Below are positions 18,791 through 27,482 of a stretch of DNA of 64,000 bases, piece after piece. Source of the stretch: Gelidibacter salicanalis (GTDB lineage: Bacteria > Bacteroidota > Bacteroidia > Flavobacteriales > Flavobacteriaceae). The stretch lies in assembly GCF_007997285.1 (NCBI RefSeq), contig NZ_VORX01000003.1, forward strand, positions 124,001 to 188,000, in the 5' to 3' direction. The translations under genes were made by a program, and so were the position numbers. Position 1 is the stretch's first letter. The number at the start of each line of letters is the position of its first letter. The notes under the pieces are model-generated. The model saw nothing but the letters and a program-made list of their open reading frames with translations, did no database searches and was not told the origin of the DNA.

Positions 18791-21553
18791 ATGAGAAAAA
18801 GTGTGACACTTTTATTGTTTGGTTTTGTTTCTGTCTTAACAGCATCCGCACAACACACTGTTGTAAAAGGAAGTGTTATTGATGGCACTACGCTCGCACC
18901 CATCCCTAAGGTCACCATCACTATAGAAGAAACCTCACAATCTACTGAAACGGATGCTGAAGGAAAATTTAGTTTCACTTCTGCTCTGCCACTAGGAGAA
19001 CACATCTTAAAAGTTTCAAAAGCGGGCTATCTCACCAAACGCTTTCCTATAATTATTTACGAAGGACAAACTTTAGAGATCAGTGATATGATGCTCGACA
19101 TTAATGTGGCAGATTCCGTGGATCTCTTTACGGTGACGCTTTCTGATGACGAATTGAATGATGACACTACCGGTGGCGCCGATAATATTTCTGGCCTTTT
19201 ACACTCCTCCCAAGATATTTTTCAAAGGACCGCGGCGTTTGAATTTAGTGGATCTTTTTTTAGCGTCAGAGGCTTGAGCTCAGAAAATAGCTCAGTTTTG
19301 ATCAACGGTATAGAAATGAACAAAATCTTTAATGGCAGACCACAATGGAGTAATTGGGGTGGTTTAAATGACGTTCTGCGGAATCAGGAACTGTCATCTA
19401 ACTTGACGCCTTCCTACTACACATTTGGCGGTATTTTGGGTTCTACGAATATCAATACCCGAGCCTCAGAATATAAAAAAGGTGGCCGCCTCACCTATTC
19501 TTCATCTGACCGGAGTTATACCAATCGTGTCATAGGAAGTTATGCCTCCGGACTGATAAAAGGAGGTTGGGCCGTTGCTCTTAGCGCTGGCAAACGCTGG
19601 GGCGATGAAGGGTTTCAGGAAGCCACTTTCTATGATTCCAATTCATTTTTCGCCGCCGTAGAAAAATTAATTAATGCGGCCCACAGCCTCAACTTTACGG
19701 CAATCTATGCGCCAAATCGCAGGGGGAAATCATCGCCAAACACTCAAGAAGTTTATGATCTTAAAGGCATCACCTATAATGAATATTGGGGATATCACGA
19801 TGGTAAAAAACGCAACTCACGGGTTAAAGAAGTTAATGAACCTGTGGTGATGCTAAATCATTATTGGAACATAACAAATAAGATAAGCCTCAACACAACT
19901 ATGGCGTATCAGTTTGGAAAAAGCGCTAACAGCCGTTTGGATTATCCTGGAGGCGGCAATCCGAGCGGTGCCTATTATCAAAAATTGCCAAGTTATGCCT
20001 TGGCAAATTTCAATGGCCCTGACTATTCTACAGCCTATCTCTTAGAACAGGAATTCTTAATAGATGGTCAAATTGATTGGAACCAGATTTATGATGCCAA
20101 TTTGACCAATAGTAGCCAAGGCATAACCGCCGCTTATGTGCTGTATGAAGACCGCAATGACGACACTCAAATAACCGCAAATACAACTTTCATAGCTGAT
20201 CTTACCGAACATATGACCTTAAATGGTTCACTAAATTATACCCAATTATCATCTGATAATTTTGCAGAACTCACCGATCTTTTAGGCGCTTCAAGCGCCC
20301 TAAATAAAGATGCATTTGATAACGTGCACTACGATTTAAAAAACCCAGACAGAATTGTCGGAGAAGGTGATCAATATCGATACCATTATATTTTTGAAGC
20401 GAACATTCTATCCGGATTTACCCAAGCACAGTTTAAATATAATAATATAGATTTTTACGCCGCACTAAGTGTTGCGCATACTTCCTATCAACGCGATGGA
20501 CGTTATCAGCACGAAGTTTATCCAGATAATTCTTATGGTAAAGGTGAGAAACTAAACTTCTTAGGTCTTGGCGCAAAAGCTGGCCTGACCTACAAAGTCA
20601 CCGGAAAACATGTGTTCGACTTTAATGCGGCCTATCTGACCAAAGCACCTTCACTCAGAAATACGTATACCAACGCGAGAGATAATCACAATGTGGTTAA
20701 AAATATTTCGGAAGAAAAAATCATTGCTGTAGATGCCAGTTACATTTTCCGATCGTCAATTCTGAAGGCTAAGCTCACGGGATTTTATTCCCAAATTGAA
20801 GATGCCAATGACATATCGTTCTATTACGCGGATGGTCTGAGCAGTTTTGACATTTCAGATAATAAAACCTCAGCCTTTGTCCAAGAGATTTTACAAGGTA
20901 TTGACAAACGACATTTTGGCGCAGAATTTGGGTTTGAAGCACAACTCACCACTACCATAAAACTTAAAGGTGCATGTTCCGTAGGTCAATATACTTACAG
21001 CAATAATCCAAATTTATATTTAACCTCCTCGCGTTTCACCAACACAGGCGGCATCTCTTATGGTAAAAGTTTTATGAAAAATTACAAACTATCTAATGGC
21101 CCTCAAACAGCTTATTCTGTAGGCTTTGAATACCGCGATCCTGAATTTTGGTGGTTTGGCGCCACCGCTAATTTCTTTGACAAAACTTATGTAGATATCA
21201 GCCCGTTGATTAGAACTCAAAACTTCTATTCTTATGCTGACGGTTTGCCTTTTAGTGATTATGATCCCGAAGTGGCGCGGAAGCTTTTAAAACAAGAAAC
21301 ATTTAACGATTATATGATTGTAAACTTGGTAGGCGCGAAATCGTGGAAGATAAAACAGTACTATTTGGGATTTTTTGCCAGTGTGAACAACTTGTTGGAT
21401 GTGGTACACAAAACAGGAGGCTATGAACAAGCTCGAAATGCCAATTATCAAGAATTAAAAGAAGATGCGAGTCGGGATAGGCCCGTATTCGGTTCAAAAT
21501 ACTGGTATGGCCGCGGTGCTACTTACTTTTTAAACGTATATGTGAGATTTTAA
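18791..21553 (+). CDS. TonB-dependent outer-membrane receptor
   Basis: 920 residues. The signal peptide (MRKSVTLLLFGFVSVLTASAQ) is followed by a carboxypeptidase-regulatory-like beta-sandwich (about 22-110), then a plug domain (SSVLINGIEMN) and a long 22-strand-type barrel ending in aromatic FLNVYVRF. It takes up a large or scarce ligand across the outer membrane using TonB energy. It starts a block transcribed with the DUF5689 lipoprotein 18 bases downstream and perhaps the small membrane protein after that. The flanking secreted nucleases hint that the ligand is a nucleic-acid product or phosphate compound (inference). No SusD partner is present. Confidence 0.9.
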   Translation: MRKSVTLLLFGFVSVLTASAQHTVVKGSVIDGTTLAPIPKVTITIEETSQSTETDAEGKFSFTSALPLGEHILKVSKAGYLTKRFPIIIYEGQTLEISDMMLDINVADSVDLFTVTLSDDELNDDTTGGADNISGLLHSSQDIFQRTAAFEFSGSFFSVRGLSSENSSVLINGIEMNKIFNGRPQWSNWGGLNDVLRNQELSSNLTPSYYTFGGILGSTNINTRASEYKKGGRLTYSSSDRSYTNRVIGSYASGLIKGGWAVALSAGKRWGDEGFQEATFYDSNSFFAAVEKLINAAHSLNFTAIYAPNRRGKSSPNTQEVYDLKGITYNEYWGYHDGKKRNSRVKEVNEPVVMLNHYWNITNKISLNTTMAYQFGKSANSRLDYPGGGNPSGAYYQKLPSYALANFNGPDYSTAYLLEQEFLIDGQIDWNQIYDANLTNSSQGITAAYVLYEDRNDDTQITANTTFIADLTEHMTLNGSLNYTQLSSDNFAELTDLLGASSALNKDAFDNVHYDLKNPDRIVGEGDQYRYHYIFEANILSGFTQAQFKYNNIDFYAALSVAHTSYQRDGRYQHEVYPDNSYGKGEKLNFLGLGAKAGLTYKVTGKHVFDFNAAYLTKAPSLRNTYTNARDNHNVVKNISEEKIIAVDASYIFRSSILKAKLTGFYSQIEDANDISFYYADGLSSFDISDNKTSAFVQEILQGIDKRHFGAEFGFEAQLTTTIKLKGACSVGQYTYSNNPNLYLTSSRFTNTGGISYGKSFMKNYKLSNGPQTAYSVGFEYRDPEFWWFGATANFFDKTYVDISPLIRTQNFYSYADGLPFSDYDPEVARKLLKQETFNDYMIVNLVGAKSWKIKQYYLGFFASVNNLLDVVHKTGGYEQARNANYQELKEDASRDRPVFGSKYWYGRGATYFLNVYVRF

Positions 21554-21571
21554 ATACATAAAAAAGCCATG

Positions 21572-22993
21572 ATGAAGACCACTACATTAGCAGCATTTCT
21601 TTTAGGATTGGTAGTGCTGCTCTCTGTTCTGTCGTGTGTTCAGGACGATGACTTTACAATTCCTGAAGGTGTAGGAGTTCAAGAAAACAAAGGTCTCGAA
21701 GCACTTTTAGCTAGTGGTGCTACTGAAATTTCCATTCCTGAATTAAAAGCAAAATACACTTATAACAATTCGTTACCCGTACTGATTGATACAGATGTCT
21801 ACATTAAAGGCATAGTGAGTTCTTCAGATAAAACTGGGAATTTCTTTAAAGAAATTTTCATTCAGAATGCTGCGGAACATCCTTCGTCAGGCATTAAATT
21901 GATTGTGAATCGCGTAGAAACCCACAATCAATATAATTTTGGAAGAGAAGTCTATATCAAACTAAAAGGACTGTATATTGGTGAAGAACGCGTGGGAAAC
22001 GGCGTGGTAACCATTGGAGGAAGCACTCAAACCAACTTCTTTGGCACAACCGTCTTGAGGCTTACAGAAAATCAGAGGGTTCAAAACGTCTTCCGTTCAG
22101 CCTCTACTTTTGACATCGTGCCTTTAAATCTCACATTTTCTCAAGTAAATAACAGTCATATTGGCATCTACGCCAAATTTGACGGTGTCGAATTCACGCC
22201 GAATCTGGAGGGCAAGCGCTATTTTGATCCCATTCAGGATTTTGACACCCTACGACAATTACAAAGCTGTTCAGGCACCATTGGCTATTCTAATTTTACT
22301 TTGGAGACCAGTTCTTATGCTGATTTTAAAGACGTCTTCCTTCCTCTAGGTAATGGCGCAGTTTCCGGGGTCATATCAAAAACCTATGATGGCAGTAAAT
22401 TAGTTGTGGCTCTGAATACACTGGATGATGTGATGATGACCGACGGTAGATGCATACCTTTACGCTTAGAGGATTTTAAAACCCTATTTAAGGAAGACTT
22501 TGATGACGCCAAGCATAACACCAGTTTTAATTTTAAAAGTTGGACCAACTTTGCAGAAGTAGGCACCACGAAATGGCGAGAAAAAAACCTCGAAGGTAAC
22601 GGGTATACTGAATTTGGGACCTTTGGTACACGGGCTCCTGTTAACATAGCCTGGTTGGTTACTCCAGGGTTTTCAATGGACGCCTATTCCAACATTTATT
22701 TGAACTTCAAAGCGGCGCAACACCACGTCGATTCTCCCAACAATAGCCTGGAAGTTCTGATCTCAACAAATTATGACGGCAGCAATGTCCTTGCCGCAAC
22801 TTGGACGCCAGTAAAAGCGGCCTTACCATCTCAAAACAACGCTTGGTATGAGTTTGTAGATTCTGGCTTGATCGATTTGTCTTCCTACACCGGGACCTTG
22901 CATGTCGCCTTTAAGGTAACGGGGTCAGGAACGGATACGACTTTAGACGGTGCTTACCAGATTGATGATGTTTTGTTATTAACCTCCAATTAA
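21572..22993 (+). CDS. DUF5689 lipoprotein with C-terminal jelly-roll domain
   Basis: 473 residues. The signal peptide ends in a lipobox with the lipid Cys at 22 (SVLSC), followed by VQDDDF, an acidic stretch resembling the Bacteroidetes surface lipoprotein export signal. Residues about 40-270 match the DUF5689 type (LKAKYTYN, DVYIKGIVSSSDKTGNFFKE), which has an OB-like fold and often neighbours EEP nucleases. Residues about 290-470 look like a choice-of-anchor J / MAM-like jelly roll (FKEDFDDA, YQIDDVLLLT). The protein is probably surface-exposed and acts as ligand-binding partner to the TonB receptor 18 bases upstream. ATG is present at both 21569 and 21572; the choice does not matter to function. 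Confidence 0.82.
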   Translation: MKTTTLAAFLLGLVVLLSVLSCVQDDDFTIPEGVGVQENKGLEALLASGATEISIPELKAKYTYNNSLPVLIDTDVYIKGIVSSSDKTGNFFKEIFIQNAAEHPSSGIKLIVNRVETHNQYNFGREVYIKLKGLYIGEERVGNGVVTIGGSTQTNFFGTTVLRLTENQRVQNVFRSASTFDIVPLNLTFSQVNNSHIGIYAKFDGVEFTPNLEGKRYFDPIQDFDTLRQLQSCSGTIGYSNFTLETSSYADFKDVFLPLGNGAVSGVISKTYDGSKLVVALNTLDDVMMTDGRCIPLRLEDFKTLFKEDFDDAKHNTSFNFKSWTNFAEVGTTKWREKNLEGNGYTEFGTFGTRAPVNIAWLVTPGFSMDAYSNIYLNFKAAQHHVDSPNNSLEVLISTNYDGSNVLAATWTPVKAALPSQNNAWYEFVDSGLIDLSSYTGTLHVAFKVTGSGTDTTLDGAYQIDDVLLLTSN

Positions 22994-23039
22994 AAATAAC
23001 TGTATGGCGCACAGCTTAATTTGATTATTTTTGCTGCCT

Positions 23040-23414
23040 ATGACGATTTTCGACCAATTATTTTTCAATAGTTTTAACTACTATAAGAAAACAGCCTATA
23101 AAAATAAGGCCAACCGAATTGCTATTATTTACATTACCATCGTACAAGTGTCGCTACTGCTGGTTTTAGGGGTCTTTTTCGCTGAGTTTTTTCAGCAAAT
23201 GCATGTGGCTACCATGTCTTCAACGAATGCTTGGGTTTTGCTGGCTTTTGCGTCCCTGATTCTTTATTTTTTCAATTGGATTCAGTACAGTGGGAAGAAA
23301 CGGAAAATCATGAATGCCAATCAAAAGAAGAAATCGGGATATGGTATTTTCACATTGTGGTTGATTCCGGCCGTGGCCGTGTTTTTAGCCACGCTCTTCC
23401 TGACAGTCATCTAA
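23040..23414 (+). CDS. Small integral membrane protein, unknown function
   Basis: 124 residues with three hydrophobic segments (about 28-48, 64-84 and 102-122) separated by a basic loop (SGKKRKIMNANQKKK). No catalytic motif is visible. The ATG at 23040 is preferred over a TTG three codons upstream. It follows the DUF5689 lipoprotein after 46 bases and is convergent with the second nuclease gene. I do not recognise a family. Its position suggests membership in the TonB block but gives no function. Confidence 0.6.
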   Translation: MTIFDQLFFNSFNYYKKTAYKNKANRIAIIYITIVQVSLLLVLGVFFAEFFQQMHVATMSSTNAWVLLAFASLILYFFNWIQYSGKKRKIMNANQKKKSGYGIFTLWLIPAVAVFLATLFLTVI

Positions 23415-23450
23415 CCGAAGGGCATTCAAGAAGAAAATTGTATTCAGGTT

Positions 23451-24416
23451 TTATCGTGAGGTTTCCTTTACTTGAATGTATACCGGAAAATGATCGCTGT
23501 ACCCCCCTTTATATTTCTTACCCACATAAGTCCTAAAAGGCTGCCCTTTGTTTTTCCCATTGAGTTGGGTTAAAAAATCGTCGTCAAAAATATCTGCCTT
23601 GATGTACTGTAGCCCATTAGGTTGCGGCTCAAGCAGATTGCGCGTGACCAAAATTTGATCAAATAAAATCCATTTGTTATTGTGATTTGCACTTCCACGT
23701 TTAAATGACAGCAATGTTTCCATCGGATTAAAAAGCGACTGCTGCTGCTTTAAAAATTGAATACTATCATTTTTTGGGTTATCGTTAAAGTCGCCCATCA
23801 CGATAATCTTCGCATCAGCATCCTCTGCTTGAATGTCATTCATCAAATCAATTACCCGTTGTGCAGCATACATACGTTTTTGTCCTGTAGCATCTGATTC
23901 CTGGTGACGGGAAGGCCAATGATTTACCAATACATGAATCTTTTGATCGTTCAAATAACCACTCACTTTAAGAATATCGCGGGTATAATCTCTGACGCCC
24001 AATTCATTTGCGACATTAAGCGTAATTGTTTCGGAAGCATCCAGCCTAAACCTGGTTTTATCGTAAAGCATGGCCACATCAATACCCCTTTCATCAGGTG
24101 AGTTGTAATGGACAAATCCGTAATTATGGGGTTTTAAATGCTCGCTTTCAATTAAATCAGTCAAGACTTTGTCGTTTTCAACTTCTGCCAAACCGATGAT
24201 GGTCGGGGGGTGTTGCAACTCCTCAAAACCAATTTTGGAAATGACTTTTCCTGTTTTATAGATTTTTATCTCGTAGCGTTCCTTACTCCATTTCTTATTA
24301 GCGATCTCTAGAAAATCAGTATCCATGATGAGTGGATCGTTTAGATGATCAAATAAGTTCTCAGTATTATAAAAAGCAATGGTATGGGTATCAGAATTTG
24401 GGTGCTGCAGGCTCAC
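23451..24416 (-). CDS. Endonuclease/exonuclease/phosphatase-family protein, second copy
   Basis: 321 residues, paralogous to the protein encoded at 17508-18560. Shared motifs are AFYNTENLFDHLNDP, IGLAEVENDKVL, VNHWPSRHQESD, MGDFNDNP and SDHFPVYIQV, giving a complete EEP active site. Unlike its paralogue it has no signal peptide in the available frame. The only start upstream of the catalytic core is a GTG at 24414-24416, because the overlapping ATG runs straight into TGA. It may therefore be cytoplasmic, or use a non-standard export route. The 73-base gap to hflX is divergent. Confidence 0.82.
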   Translation of the reverse strand: MSLQHPNSDTHTIAFYNTENLFDHLNDPLIMDTDFLEIANKKWSKERYEIKIYKTGKVISKIGFEELQHPPTIIGLAEVENDKVLTDLIESEHLKPHNYGFVHYNSPDERGIDVAMLYDKTRFRLDASETITLNVANELGVRDYTRDILKVSGYLNDQKIHVLVNHWPSRHQESDATGQKRMYAAQRVIDLMNDIQAEDADAKIIVMGDFNDNPKNDSIQFLKQQQSLFNPMETLLSFKRGSANHNNKWILFDQILVTRNLLEPQPNGLQYIKADIFDDDFLTQLNGKNKGQPFRTYVGKKYKGGYSDHFPVYIQVKETSR

Positions 24417-24465
24417 ATCAATAATTTAAGTTTTAAAAATACTAAATGATAGCCAATCAATTATG

Positions 24466-24473
24466 TAACTTTG
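24466..24473 (+). promoter_or_regulatory. Putative -7 box for hflX
   Basis: TAACTTTG matches TAnnTTTG 16 bases before the ATG at 24490, giving a leader of about 13 bases. A -33 TTG is not seen. Confidence 0.5.
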
Positions 24474-24489
24474 TCTTTTAATCAGATAT

Positions 24490-25704
24490 ATGTTAGAGAA
24501 AAAAGATATTAATTTAGAAAAGGCCGTTTTAATTGGTGTTGTCACCAAACAACAGAATGAAGAAAAGTCTAAAGAATATTTAGATGAACTTGAATTCTTA
24601 ACCTACACAGCAGGCGGCGAAGTCGTAAAACGCTTCACACAAAAAATGGAAATGCCAAATCCCAAAACCTTTATTGGGACAGGAAAAATGCAGGAAGTCG
24701 CTGAATTTATCAAAGAAAACGAGATTGGTACTGCCATCTTTGATGACGAACTATCAGCAGCACAAGAGCGTAATATCAGTAAATTATTGGAGTGCAAGGT
24801 TTTGGATAGAACCAACCTCATCCTCGATATTTTTGCCCAACGTGCACAAACAAGTTATGCGCGAACTCAGGTGGAATTGGCGCAATGCGAATATTTACTA
24901 CCACGCCTAAAAGGAATGTGGACGCATTTGGAACGTCAAAAAGGGGGTATTGGAATGCGCGGTCCTGGGGAAACTGAAATTGAAACGGATAGACGTATTG
25001 TTAGAGACCGAATTACACTATTAAAGGATAAGATTAAAAACATTGACCGCCAACAGTCCGTACAACGTGGCAATAGAGGTCAATTGGTACGCGTGGCCTT
25101 AGTAGGGTACACCAACGTTGGAAAATCGACCTTGATGAATGTGATCAGTAAAAGCGATGTGTTTGCAGAAGACAAACTCTTTGCAACCTTAGATACCACG
25201 GTGCGTAAGGTGGTGATAGGCAATCTGCCATTTTTAGTGACGGATACGGTAGGATTTATCAGAAAGCTCCCTACTCAATTGGTAGAATCCTTTAAAAGTA
25301 CTTTGGACGAAGTGCGCGAAGCTGATTTGCTATTGCATGTTGTAGACATTTCGCATCCAAGTTTTGAAGACCAGATTGCCAGTGTCAACAAAATTTTAGG
25401 AGAAATTGATAGTGCGAATAAGCCCACCATTATGGTGTTCAACAAAATTGACACTTACGAGGCTGTACCTTTTGATGATGACGATTTAATTGCGGTAAGA
25501 ACCAAAGAAAATTATTCTTTGGAGGAATGGAAAAAAACCTGGATGAATAAAATTGGGAATGATGCCATTTTCATTTCAGCGTTGAATAAAGAGAATATGG
25601 AAGCGTTTAAAAGACGTGTGTATGATGAAGTAAGAGACATTCACGTGGCTCGTTTTCCTTATAATAATTTTCTCTATCCTGATTATCAAGAAGAGGAAGA
25701 ATAA
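24490..25704 (+). CDS. hflX: GTPase HflX
   Basis: 404 residues, cytosolic, ribosome-associated. HflX splits stalled or stress-damaged 70S ribosomes. The HflX-specific N-terminal domain (FIGTGKMQEVAE) and coiled linker (RGPGETEIETDRR) precede a TRAFAC GTPase domain. The GTPase domain has the P-loop GYTNVGKSTL (~200), switch II DTVGFIRKLP, and NKID for guanine specificity. The gene is monocistronic, with its own promoter box and terminator. Confidence 0.97.
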   Translation: MLEKKDINLEKAVLIGVVTKQQNEEKSKEYLDELEFLTYTAGGEVVKRFTQKMEMPNPKTFIGTGKMQEVAEFIKENEIGTAIFDDELSAAQERNISKLLECKVLDRTNLILDIFAQRAQTSYARTQVELAQCEYLLPRLKGMWTHLERQKGGIGMRGPGETEIETDRRIVRDRITLLKDKIKNIDRQQSVQRGNRGQLVRVALVGYTNVGKSTLMNVISKSDVFAEDKLFATLDTTVRKVVIGNLPFLVTDTVGFIRKLPTQLVESFKSTLDEVREADLLLHVVDISHPSFEDQIASVNKILGEIDSANKPTIMVFNKIDTYEAVPFDDDDLIAVRTKENYSLEEWKKTWMNKIGNDAIFISALNKENMEAFKRRVYDEVRDIHVARFPYNNFLYPDYQEEEE

Positions 25705-25724
25705 GCTAGAAAACACTTATAAAC

Positions 25725-25757
25725 AAAAAATGCTACCCCATCAGGTAGCATTTTTTT
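25725..25757. terminator. Terminator between hflX and the DUF3078 gene
   Basis: A stem of 11 bases (AAAATGCTACC / GGTAGCATTTT) with a CCATCA loop and a plus-strand T-run. The upstream A-run makes it usable on the minus strand as well. Both neighbouring genes end here. Confidence 0.88.
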
Positions 25758-25773
25758 ATGAAATATATTAAAC

Positions 25774-26715
25774 TTAGAATTTATAAGTCAAACCTACAGT
25801 ATAGTACGTTTGTAAATCATTATCTACAGTATCAAAATTAGGTTGTTCACCCATGAAATCTGCAGGCAATCCAGCCAAGGCATAATTTAGAGCCTCTTGT
25901 TTGTTGCTTCTTAAGGCAAAGTCAAATCCTACCCCAATGTTTTTCCAAAGTGTGTAGCTGAAAGCATTTGTCCACGTCCAGTTAGATAAATCTGAATCTT
26001 TATAACTGTAGAATGCAGATAGGTTAGATTTGAAGGCAATTGCTCCAAATTGTCTGGTATAATCCGCTACAACTTTAGCACCTAAAGAAGATTCAAAAAC
26101 AGAATCATTATCAGCAAACACAAAGTTATAGTTTAAGGGGTGGATCACCACGATTAGATTATCCATCGGCGTCCAAGTAAATCCAACACCCAAGTCTAAG
26201 TAACCAGGATCATTAAAATTATCAAGAATGGTTGTTCTGTACTCTCCCAAAGCAGATGCAGCCCATTTCTCGTTTAATTTTCTTCCGTAAAGAGAAGATA
26301 CATTAAACACGTCAGTTGTTGCTCTGAAGCTGTCATCATCAGTTGGATCATCCTTATCGTCAAATTTAACCCAAGCCAAATTAACCGTTAAAGAGTTTCT
26401 CCAAAAATAGGTGTCTTCCAATTTATTGGCATACCCATTAAAATTAATCCCAATGTTACCACTACTGTTGTTAGGCGTGCCTTGAGAGTACCAATTGTTG
26501 AAATTAGAAAAACTACCACCAATCACCCCAAAAGCACCTTTTTTCCATCCTGGAAGCGCGTCTATTTGTTTTTGGATTGCATTTGCTTCTGCTTGTGCTG
26601 CATCAGCTACGGCTTGTCTTTCTGATTTTTGTGCTTGTAACTCCTCTTTGGTTTGTGCAAAACCAAATGACATTGTCAACATTAAGACAAAGCTTAAAAC
26701 TACTTTAGTGTTCAT
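25774..26715 (-). CDS. DUF3078 outer-membrane beta-barrel protein
   Basis: 313 residues. A signal peptide (MNTKVVLSFVLMLTMSFGFAQ) is followed by a short Ala/Gln-rich helical, possibly coiled-coil segment (about 22-50). A beta-barrel of alternating hydrophobic strands follows, ending in YTVGLTYKF, with the C-terminal Phe typical of outer-membrane proteins. The region FSNFNNWYSQGTPNN is characteristic of DUF3078. The function of the family is unknown. In flavobacteria this gene is commonly found beside DUF2480, as here, but it has its own promoter box. Confidence 0.85.
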   Translation of the reverse strand: MNTKVVLSFVLMLTMSFGFAQTKEELQAQKSERQAVADAAQAEANAIQKQIDALPGWKKGAFGVIGGSFSNFNNWYSQGTPNNSSGNIGINFNGYANKLEDTYFWRNSLTVNLAWVKFDDKDDPTDDDSFRATTDVFNVSSLYGRKLNEKWAASALGEYRTTILDNFNDPGYLDLGVGFTWTPMDNLIVVIHPLNYNFVFADNDSVFESSLGAKVVADYTRQFGAIAFKSNLSAFYSYKDSDLSNWTWTNAFSYTLWKNIGVGFDFALRSNKQEALNYALAGLPADFMGEQPNFDTVDNDLQTYYTVGLTYKF

Positions 26716-26757
26716 AATTTACGGTTTTAAATTTTATGGATTAATTTTAAAAGCGTG

Positions 26758-26765
26758 CAAAGATA
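26758..26765 (-). promoter_or_regulatory. Putative -7 box for the DUF3078 gene
   Basis: Minus-strand TATCTTTG is an exact TAnnTTTG match, 42 bases upstream of the ATG at 26715. No clear -33 element is seen. Confidence 0.45.
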
Positions 26766-26792
26766 CGACTTTATCAGAATTCTCTAAAATAT

Positions 26793-27302
26793 TTACTTTT
26801 TCCTTTTATACAAGGGCACTGCGGAACATGCTTCGCCATACATTATAGACTTTGCCACAGGTCTCAACTTTTGAGATAACATGATATAGGCGTTAGCCGG
26901 AACAGGCTTATGGGCGCATCCTTTTATAATTAAGGGTTGATCTACATACGGGGTAATATCCAATTTCTGAATGATGTCTTGATACAGTGCGGCTTCCAAT
27001 TGCTCTAAACTGCCTATGACGATGGTTTTGGCAAAGGGCTCCAAATGCACAGTAAGCAACATAAACGCCCAAGCGGGTACAATGGCATCTGACGTGCAGG
27101 TTAACGCCACGTAGTGGTCTTGATACTGTTCCCAGTCGTGTTGCTTTACATATGCCCTAAAATCTTTTTCACGCAACACCAATTCATGAAACAACCATTG
27201 CTTAATATCTATGACACTACGTTGGCCTTTCGGATAATAATCTTCAAGGTCTACGACCACCAATTTACTATTGGCTACTCTGTTGATAATTTCATTTTCC
27301 AT
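26793..27302 (-). CDS. DUF2480 family protein
   Basis: 169 residues, cytosolic. The family is recognised from VDLEDYYPKGQRSVIDIKQWL, split here by its fit to MENEIINRVANS at the start, and from KGCAHKPVPANAYI near the C terminus. Three cysteines are present (TCTSD, KGCAH, EACSA). The biochemical role is unknown. The family is restricted largely to Bacteroidetes and tends to lie near SUF genes, so a link to Fe-S or thiol chemistry is possible but unproven. A TAnnTTTG box lies only four bases before the ATG, which would give a leaderless message. Confidence 0.82.
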   Translation of the reverse strand: MENEIINRVANSKLVVVDLEDYYPKGQRSVIDIKQWLFHELVLREKDFRAYVKQHDWEQYQDHYVALTCTSDAIVPAWAFMLLTVHLEPFAKTIVIGSLEQLEAALYQDIIQKLDITPYVDQPLIIKGCAHKPVPANAYIMLSQKLRPVAKSIMYGEACSAVPLYKRKK

Positions 27303-27306
27303 CCTA

Positions 27307-27333
27307 CAAATTTAAGCTATTTATTAATGTCAA
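27307..27333 (-). promoter_or_regulatory. Promoter of the DUF2480 gene, leaderless geometry
   Basis: On the minus strand a TTG (27331-27333) is followed after 16 bases by TAAATTTG (27307-27314), matching the Bacteroidetes -33/-7 pattern with slightly short spacing. Only four bases separate the -7 box from the ATG, so transcription would begin at or beside the start codon. Confidence 0.55.
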
Positions 27334-27482
27334 TTCTATTCTGAAGTCAATACTCTTCATTGCGTAAAGTGTAGATTACAGAGTCTAAACCACTAAAAGC
27401 AATGCGCTTAAACTTCTGAAACACCGCGTTTTATATCTATTTTGATATTGAAACGTTAAGCGTGCTTTTAAGATAGGCGTTA

